Assembly: GCA_021323675.1 (NCBI GenBank) | Contig: JAJPKP010000026.1 | Location: 29,273 to 93,272, forward strand | Direction of reading: 5' to 3' | Length of the DNA stretch: 64,000 bases | DNA from: Pseudomonadota bacterium | Lineage (GTDB): Bacteria; Desulfobacterota; Binatia; Binatales; Binataceae | Part shown: piece after piece, positions 58,689-64,000 of the stretch | Layout of the letters: each line of letters begins with the position of its first letter | Numbering within the stretch: the first letter of the stretch is position 1 | The notes under the pieces: generated by a model | What the model was told of the DNA's origin: nothing | Database searches by the model: none | What the model saw: only the letters and a program-made list of their open reading frames with translations | Translations under genes and position numbers: made by a program

Positions 58689-59773
58689 CGCGATACCTCG
58701 CCTCCCGGCGCGACTCCAAACGCCCTGGCCAGACGCGGGAAGCCTGCTCCCAAGGATCCGCCGAGCATCCGGCGCGCCTGCGCAATCGTATGCGGCACGA
58801 ACTGGCCGTATTCCGACTTGCCGCTTCGCTCAAACATCAGAAACCGTCCGGTCATTTTGATGGCGTGCTGCAGGACGCACAGTTCGTAACTGGCGAAAAA
58901 ATCGGCGGCATTCAATGAAGCGGCGCGCCGCCGCAGCAAACCTGAGTAGTAGAATTCGAGGATCCGCCGTTCGAGCGCCGGCGTGATCAACGCCGCCATG
59001 TCGCGCGTAGTAAGCAGCACCGCAAGATCCTGCGCCGCCGGCGCCATCAAGGCGTCTTGAAAATCGATCACGCGCAGCCGCGGCTGGTCGTCCGCCGCGC
59101 GCTGCACGAAAAGGTTCTGGCCATGGAAGTCGCGATGTGAAAACACGCGCGGAAGCTGTCCCAGCCGATCGGCCAGCATCTCCAGCTCAGCGGTCAGATC
59201 ACTGCTTTCCATCCCTGTCCCAAGCGCCGCACATCCGAGGTCGAGGAATTCCTTGAGCTCCCATCTGAATAGCCGGCGGTCGTAAGCGATTTTGGCGGGG
59301 AGCAGGTCGCCGGTGAGCGCGCGCGTTCCTTCGACGTGGAGACGCAAAAGCAGTTCGGCTGCCGCCCGGAACAGGTCCGCGGTCTCCGGCGGATTGCCGC
59401 GGGCGGCATCGATCAGTGAGACGTGGCCGACGTCTTCGACCAGCATCGCGCGGAGTTGGTGTTCGAGTGCGTAAACGCGGGGAACGGGCACTCCGAGAGC
59501 GGCGAGAAAGCGATGGACCGTTATCCAGGGCGGCTCCGCAAGCGGCTGGTCCACCAGCTTCAAGGCGCGCGCGTAGCCGGGCAGATCGTCCGGCCCGAGA
59601 TCGACCAGGATTGCGGACCGGAGGTTCTTAATCCCGGAGAGATGGATTCGCCAGAAGCGCCGCGCCGACAGGTCGCCCCGCAGGGCGACACTTTGTTCGA
59701 CGTTTGCCTTGCGCCATGTTCGGCGAATGGAGTCAGTTGCCCATCCGAGCAACGTTTCATCGCGAGAACTCAT
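58685..59773 (-). CDS. Aminoglycoside phosphotransferase family sugar kinase, AmgK-like
   Basis: 362 residues of the APH/choline kinase fold. VFSHRDFHGQNLFVQ (catalytic loop with Asp, Asn) near residue 212-226 and LRVIDFQDALMAP (metal-binding DF) near 237 are present; ALRGDLSARRFWRIHL near the N-terminus is the nucleotide region. In AmgK homologues this kinase phosphorylates the anomeric hydroxyl of MurNAc and GlcNAc. The 4-nt overlap with the MurU-like gene supports that pathway. Confidence 0.84.
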   Translation of the reverse strand: MSSRDETLLGWATDSIRRTWRKANVEQSVALRGDLSARRFWRIHLSGIKNLRSAILVDLGPDDLPGYARALKLVDQPLAEPPWITVHRFLAALGVPVPRVYALEHQLRAMLVEDVGHVSLIDAARGNPPETADLFRAAAELLLRLHVEGTRALTGDLLPAKIAYDRRLFRWELKEFLDLGCAALGTGMESSDLTAELEMLADRLGQLPRVFSHRDFHGQNLFVQRAADDQPRLRVIDFQDALMAPAAQDLAVLLTTRDMAALITPALERRILEFYYSGLLRRRAASLNAADFFASYELCVLQHAIKMTGRFLMFERSGKSEYGQFVPHTIAQARRMLGGSLGAGFPRLARAFGVAPGGEVSR

Positions 59774-59806
59774 GCGCGAGCAATTCTAGCAGACCACGGG
59801 AACAAA

Positions 59807-59840
59807 AAACCGGCGCGACCTTTCGGGGCCGCGCCGGTTT
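59807..59840 (-). terminator. Rho-independent terminator of DUF1329 copy 2
   Basis: Stem AAACCGGCGCG / CGCGCCGGTTT with an inner CC-GG pair; on the minus strand it is followed by TTTTTTGTT. It lies 26 bases beyond the DUF1329 stop and 34 bases before the AmgK-like start. Confidence 0.88.
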
Positions 59841-59865
59841 GCGATCGTCAAGCGAACGGGCGGGA

Positions 59866-61173
59866 TTAGCGCATCGAAGCCTTGATCACGGCATCGGGGT
59901 CGAAGAACGAGCGGTCCACCGCGCCCATGTTGATGTACCAGCATTCCTTCTCCGGCACGTCGTAACCGGGATGGTAGCAAACGGTGGAAAGCCCGGATTG
60001 AATGTCGGTCGAAGAAGAGCCGGTCTGGAACTCGCGCTTGAAAGGATAGATCGCGATTCGTGCATCCGGCCGCACCCGGTCCGCGTACTTCAGCCACGAC
60101 GTGTAGTTGATGAAGAGCTGGCCCTTGTGGTCGTACTGGTCCTGATACATGCCGAAGTCGGCTTCGGAATCGATGTAGAGGATGTGCTTCGAGTACAGGT
60201 CGCCCGCCAGCCGATCCGGTCGAGCAGTGCCTTCCATGATGAACATATGGCGCATCTCCCAATTCGCCGGGCAGTGGCTCGCGCCTCCGTCGGTCGGGCA
60301 GGTCAGCGGGGGCGAGTTCGGGTCATTGATCGCTCCGAGCATCTGGCGCTCGCCCAGATACTTCCAGTTATAGTTCTCGTTTTTGCCCGCGAAGCATTCG
60401 AAATCATCGGGGCTGTAGGACTCGGGACCGGCATCCTGCGCCGTGCTCATCAGGGTGTCATTCAGGCGGCGCATGCGCCGGCTCTGTGGATTGTACGTCC
60501 AGCTATCGTCGGCGCGGTTCGGGTCGGCGTATCGATAGCGCAGAAATCCGGAACCATGCCCGTCTTGCGGTGCAAGCTGCGGATACAGACCCGTCATCGA
60601 GTAGCGGCCGGACTTCAGGAAGTCAGGATCGATGGGCATCGGTTCGACCTCGGTGCGGCCGACCTCGTTGTACCCGGCGTAATGGCCGACCGAGTAGTAC
60701 CAGAGGACTTTGTAGGGCTTGTGCAGCCCCGCGTACACGCTTTCGCAGTCGAAGAAGCGGAGGTCGTAGTCGTCGGTCGAGACCGGGCGGAAGTAGTAGT
60801 TCCACATGATCTTGGTGCCGGCGTCGGGATCGTTGGGATCGATCAGCGGGAAGGGTTGTCCCGCAACGTATCCGACGAGCGAACGATGGTCGGCGCTGAG
60901 ACGGACCTGAGGCGAGTACTTTTCGGTGGCTTCCTTGTAAGGAGGCGGCCAGTCAATTCGCTCAGTTGGAACGATCTTCATCGACATGCCGGTCTGCACC
61001 CGCCAATAGACGCCTGGCGAGACCAGGTCTTTGACCTTGTACGCGTTGTCGACTGTGATGAAGTCCCCAGGCTTGACCTGTGCGGCGGCGGGTGTCGTGA
61101 GCGCGAGCGTCAGGAATGTCAGGGCTGCGAGAAATCCGACGAACCGGCCGCGAGATGCGATAGCACGATCCAT
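59866..61173 (-). CDS. DUF1329 exported protein, copy 2
   Basis: 435 residues with a signal peptide (hydrophobic FVGFLAALTFLTLAL, cleavage near TPAAA-QVKPGD). Strongly similar to copy 1 (14783-16087) across the whole length: same start of the mature protein, shared KIVPTERIDWPPPYKEAT block, VGYVAGQPFP, NEVGRTEVEP, and final CWYINMGAV. Differences cluster in the middle (residues about 150-300), which may change ligand choice. It is a monocistronic gene ended by the terminator at 59807-59840. TTGACA at 61277-61272 on the minus strand is a possible -35 box. Confidence 0.9.
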   Translation of the reverse strand: MDRAIASRGRFVGFLAALTFLTLALTTPAAAQVKPGDFITVDNAYKVKDLVSPGVYWRVQTGMSMKIVPTERIDWPPPYKEATEKYSPQVRLSADHRSLVGYVAGQPFPLIDPNDPDAGTKIMWNYYFRPVSTDDYDLRFFDCESVYAGLHKPYKVLWYYSVGHYAGYNEVGRTEVEPMPIDPDFLKSGRYSMTGLYPQLAPQDGHGSGFLRYRYADPNRADDSWTYNPQSRRMRRLNDTLMSTAQDAGPESYSPDDFECFAGKNENYNWKYLGERQMLGAINDPNSPPLTCPTDGGASHCPANWEMRHMFIMEGTARPDRLAGDLYSKHILYIDSEADFGMYQDQYDHKGQLFINYTSWLKYADRVRPDARIAIYPFKREFQTGSSSTDIQSGLSTVCYHPGYDVPEKECWYINMGAVDRSFFDPDAVIKASMR

Positions 61174-61580
61174 AAAACTTCCCCTTCTTCGGCTTTTTGC
61201 GCCGAGGCTCCTTAGAACATCGTTGTTGCCTTTCTCCCCACAGCCTTCTGATTAGTAGCGACATCTTAAACTGTCAATAATATTAATTGCCAATTATTCT
61301 TTGACCTTAAAAACCTCTGGATTTTCCTAGAGAAAATGGTCGCATACGGCGGGTGATCTCTGTCTTCTCTTGATGCCAATACCGATCGGTATAGTTAAAA
61401 TGCGCCGCCAGCCGAGCTAATGCCCCGGTCTTTCTTGAACACTCGGTATGTTCGGATCGCTAACGATGTTGAAATCTGCCCCGCCGAAGGGAATCGCGGC
61501 AAGTGCTCGAACTGATTGGAAAGTGCGGGAGGTTCAGATAGAAGAATATCCCGGAACTCTCAGCGCAGGATCAATTTGCG
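61174..61580. other. AT-rich divergent regulatory region between DUF1329 copy 2 and nuoA
   Basis: 407 bp, clearly less GC-rich than its neighbours, with no gene. Contains TTGACA on the minus strand (61272-61277), a short hairpin ATTTTC...GAAAAT (61321-61337) and a 14-bp palindrome (61379-61392). It must carry the promoters for DUF1329 copy 2 and probably the nuo genes. Confidence 0.55.
61379..61392. promoter_or_regulatory. Perfect 14-bp palindrome, possible TetR-family operator
   Basis: ATACCGATCGGTAT. Operators of TetR-family repressors often contain ACCGNNCGGT. CGATCG is frequent in this genome, so the palindrome core alone is weak evidence; the placement in a divergent promoter region raises interest. 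The same ten-base core also occurs at 17728-17737. Confidence 0.35.
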
Positions 61581-61934
61581 ATGACAATCTGGCTCCCGAT
61601 TCTCGTTACGTTCATCGTGGCCGGCATCGTCGCGGGCGTGATGGTCACCATCAATTCGCTTATCGGCCCGAAGCGGCCGAGCAAGGTGAAGGGCGAGGCG
61701 TTCGAGTGCGGCAATCCTCCGAGTGGATCGGCCTGGGGGCGATTCTCGGTGCACTTCTACCTGACCGCGCTCTTGTTTCTGGTCTTCGACGTGGAAGTGG
61801 TGTTCCTCTACCCCTGGGCAGTCGAACTGCGCAAGCTGGGAATGTTTGGATTTGTAGAGGCGCTGATATTTATCGCGATTCTCGCGGTGGGTCTCATTTA
61901 CGCCTGGCAGCGCGGCGCGCTCGATTGGGACTAA
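61581..61934 (+). CDS. nuoA: NADH-quinone oxidoreductase subunit A
   Basis: 117-residue membrane subunit of complex I. Three hydrophobic helices at about residues 5-27, 60-82 and 88-108; the conserved GEAFECGNPPSGSAWGRFSV loop and FLVFDVEVVFLYPWA stretch are diagnostic. The loop takes part in quinone-coupled gating. First nuo gene visible; nuoC and nuoD follow. Confidence 0.96.
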   Translation: MTIWLPILVTFIVAGIVAGVMVTINSLIGPKRPSKVKGEAFECGNPPSGSAWGRFSVHFYLTALLFLVFDVEVVFLYPWAVELRKLGMFGFVEALIFIAILAVGLIYAWQRGALDWD

Positions 61935-62200
61935 GCGCCGGCGTTGATACACTCGCCGCGGCTTTCAACGCATCCGCCCCACACCCTTGCGTTCCGTCGT
62001 TGCTGGCTTGGAGGCGGAAGTTTGAACTGCGGCGGTCCGTTGCATTGGAGACCGTGGCGCTCAACATTTCATTCCCGCCAAGCGCCCAGGAGCGTTCAAT
62101 CCGTGGTCTGGAAAAGACCCGCTTATAGTGTAAAGGTATGCGGGTAAGTTCCATCGACCGGGAGCTCAGGCGAGCCCCCTGTATCCCCGAATGAAGCGGC
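61935..62200 (+). other. Gap where nuoB is normally found
   Basis: 266 bp between nuoA and nuoC without a supportable gene. NuoB needs about 480 bp and four cysteines for cluster N2; neither the length nor the motifs are present. Sequence here has no strong repeats. Confidence 0.6.
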
Positions 62201-62701
62201 ATGCTGGTTGAGAAAATAAAAGAACGATTCGGTGCGGATATCGTCGATTCGTCCGAGGCACACGGCGAAGAGACGGTGGTTGTTTCGCGCGACCGCGCCT
62301 TGGAAATTTTCCGAACGCTTCGCGATGAACCGGGTTTTGAGTTCGACATGCTGGTCGATCTGACGGCGGTTGATTGGATCGAGCGCAAGCCCCGGTTCGA
62401 GGTGGTTTATCATCTGAATTCTCTCAAGCTCGGTCATCGGCTGCGCGTGAAGGTTCAGATCGATTCCGCCGAGACAGGGGTGAACAGCGTCTGCGAAGTC
62501 TGGAAGTCCGCGGACTGGCTCGAGCGCGAATGCTTCGACATGTTCGGCATCCAGTTCCACGGCCACGGCGACCTGCGGCGGATCCTGCTTTACGATTCGT
62601 TCGAAGGTCATCCGCTTCGCAAGGATTATCCGTATCAGCGCCGTCAGCCGATCGTTCCGGAAACCGATCCCGTGGTGTTGCCGCTGCGGCCATCGCGCTA
62701 A
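62201..62701 (+). CDS. nuoC: NADH-quinone oxidoreductase subunit C
   Basis: 166-residue complex I 30-kDa subunit homologue. LTAVDWIERKPRFEVVYHLNSL and the signature WLERECFDMFGIQFHGHGDLRRIL followed by HPLRKDYPYQ are present. It is a hydrophilic subunit at the quinone end, bound next to NuoD and NuoB. Full-length for the non-fused type. Confidence 0.95.
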   Translation: MLVEKIKERFGADIVDSSEAHGEETVVVSRDRALEIFRTLRDEPGFEFDMLVDLTAVDWIERKPRFEVVYHLNSLKLGHRLRVKVQIDSAETGVNSVCEVWKSADWLERECFDMFGIQFHGHGDLRRILLYDSFEGHPLRKDYPYQRRQPIVPETDPVVLPLRPSR

Positions 62702-62747
62702 ACGGCGGGCGACCGCGGAGAACTTTTCGCTAAAACACATAGTCATC

Positions 62748-63962
62748 ATGGCACTTCCAGCACGCTGGCAGCAGAAGACCGAAGCTTCCGACCCCGTCGA
62801 AGAGGTGATGGAGATCCAGATGGGGCCGTCGCATCCCGCCTCCCACGGCACCATCAAGTTCAACCTCAAGCTCGATGGCGAGCGGATTGTGGATTGCGAT
62901 GTCGAGGTCGGTTACCTCCATCGCGGGTTCGAGAAGATGTGCGAGCAGGGGACCTGGACGCAGTGTTTCCCCTATACGGACCGCCTGAACTACGCCTCGC
63001 CCTGCATCAACAACGTGGGTTTCGCGCTCGCGGTCGAGAAGCTGGCGGGAATCGAGATTCCCGAGCGATGCAAGTATGTGCGGGCGATCATGAGCGAAGT
63101 CTCGCGCATCACCGACCATCTCACCTGCCTGGGGATGGCATCGAGCGAGGTCGGCGCGGTGACGGTCGGCTTCTATATGCTGGAAGCGCGCGAGCTGCTC
63201 TACGACCTGGTCGAGGCGGTGACCGGTGCGCGGCTTACGGTGACCTGGTGCCGGGTCGGCGGGGTGGCCCGCGATTTGCCGCCCGATTTCAACGACCGCG
63301 TCCAGAACGCCTTCCGCAGCCTCGATTCAGTGCTGTCCGATTGCGACAAGCTGCTTACGCGCAACCGCGTGTTCATCGATCGGATGAGCGGAATCGGCGC
63401 GATCTCGCGCGAAGAGGCGATTTCCTACGGTCTTACCGGACCGCTGCTTCGGGCAACCGGCGTGCCCTACGATGTCCGCAAGGCGCATCCCTATCTTGTT
63501 TACGACCGGTTTGATTTCGAGGTTCCGACCGGAGAGAAGGGCGACAACTACGATCGCTTCAACGTGCGGTTTCAGGAGATGTATCAATCGCGGCGCATCA
63601 TCGAGCAGGCGATCGCTTCGATTCCCGAGGGACCCGTATCGATCACCGACCCGAGCATCGTCCTTCCCCCCAAGCATCAGGTTTACAACTCGATCGAGGG
63701 CCTGATGAATCACTTCAAGCTGATCATGGAGGGCATCAAGATTCCGCCAGGCGAAGCGTATGCCGCAGTGGAAGGCGGCAACGGCGAGCTGGGCTTTTAC
63801 GTGGTCAGCGACGGCAGCGGGCGTCCCTACCGGGTACGGGTCCGTCCGCCGTGCTTCTTCGGGATGTCGGCGCTCAACCAGATGCTCATCGGCCGGATGA
63901 TTCCCGACATCATCACGACGTTCGGCATGATCAACATGATCGGCGGCGAGTGCGACCGCTGA
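62748..63962 (+). CDS. nuoD: NADH-quinone oxidoreductase subunit D
   Basis: 404 residues, complex I 49-kDa subunit. MQMGPSHPASHGTIKFNLKL and GYLHRGFEKMCEQGTWTQ are the N-terminal signatures; RLTVTWCRVGGVARDLP and RVRPPCFFGMSALNQMLIG near the C-terminus complete it, ending in GECDR as usual. With NuoB it forms the quinone pocket. 46 bases separate it from nuoC. Confidence 0.97.
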   Translation: MALPARWQQKTEASDPVEEVMEIQMGPSHPASHGTIKFNLKLDGERIVDCDVEVGYLHRGFEKMCEQGTWTQCFPYTDRLNYASPCINNVGFALAVEKLAGIEIPERCKYVRAIMSEVSRITDHLTCLGMASSEVGAVTVGFYMLEARELLYDLVEAVTGARLTVTWCRVGGVARDLPPDFNDRVQNAFRSLDSVLSDCDKLLTRNRVFIDRMSGIGAISREEAISYGLTGPLLRATGVPYDVRKAHPYLVYDRFDFEVPTGEKGDNYDRFNVRFQEMYQSRRIIEQAIASIPEGPVSITDPSIVLPPKHQVYNSIEGLMNHFKLIMEGIKIPPGEAYAAVEGGNGELGFYVVSDGSGRPYRVRVRPPCFFGMSALNQMLIGRMIPDIITTFGMINMIGGECDR

Positions 63963-64000
63963 GCCGAATCCGCCAAATCACGCGAACCGCCGGTTTGCCC

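Noticed and set aside
61935..62200. A short or divergent nuoB between nuoA and nuoC
   Set aside because: Only 266 bp are available and no cysteine pattern of NuoB is seen in any frame.
1..64000. CRISPR arrays, rRNA genes or complete insertion sequences
   Set aside because: No regularly spaced repeats, rRNA-like stretches or transposase genes were seen on either strand.

Overview
The window is a GC-rich bacterial chromosome segment, densely coded on both strands, with many overlapping stop/start pairs (ATGA, TGATG) that mark operons. The gene set includes two DUF1329 envelope proteins, luciferase-like flavin oxidoreductases, family III CoA-transferases, a hydantoinase pair, MmgE/PrpD, DnaE2 and complex I. 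It fits a soil or environmental 'deltaproteobacterial-type' lineage such as Candidatus Binatota. That placement is an inference from gene content, not a measurement.

Layout. 1-2680 (-): cobalamin salvage and remodelling (bluB, cbiZ, cbiB, 5' part of the threonine-phosphate decarboxylase). 2792-7440 (-): thiol/redox and detoxification genes (Tpx, MAPEG protein, a GrdB-like selenoprotein read through an in-frame UGA, GST, flavin oxidoreductase, SDR). 7580-17487: metabolic and envelope genes (GH15, membrane spermidine-synthase-like protein, PrpD, hydrolase, cupin, DUF1329, class II aldolase). About 17.5-23.5 kb: an accessory islet with long non-coding stretches, a PhyH dioxygenase, an SDR, a sulfotransferase, the selenocysteine tRNA gene, a broken HNH endonuclease gene and a lone HigA-type antitoxin. 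23.5-31 kb (-): frameshifted ThuA-like gene, AlkZ-related protein, UbiB-type kinase, LarB, two CNNM/CorC proteins, ThiL. 31.1-36 kb (-): a compact operon of a LuxE-LuxC fusion, a class III aminotransferase and a degenerate sensor kinase. 36-46.6 kb: small exported protein, protease-like PDZ protein with a damaged triad, PEP mutase-family enzyme, DnaE2, hydantoinase A/B with a zinc dehydrogenase. 46.6-49.8 kb (-): housekeeping run (maf, yggS, proC, yggT, yggU, fmdB). 50-57 kb (+): lytic transglycosylase, DUF429, HAD, two CoA-transferases, UbiA/MenA prenyltransferase. 57-61 kb (-): GST, MurU/AmgK-like pair, second DUF1329. 61.6-64 kb (+): nuoA, nuoC, nuoD with no nuoB between them.

The two strongest points are these. 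(1) A complete selenocysteine story inside one window: an in-frame UGA in a UxxC motif at 4258-4260, a perfect hairpin 10 nt downstream shaped like a bacterial SECIS, and a tRNA-Sec gene with anticodon UCA at 21946-22041. (2) The LuxE-LuxC fusion overlapping a class III aminotransferase suggests an uncharacterised carboxylate-to-aldehyde-to-amine pathway. Two genes (ThuA-like, HNH) carry single-base frameshifts that may be real decay or assembly error.
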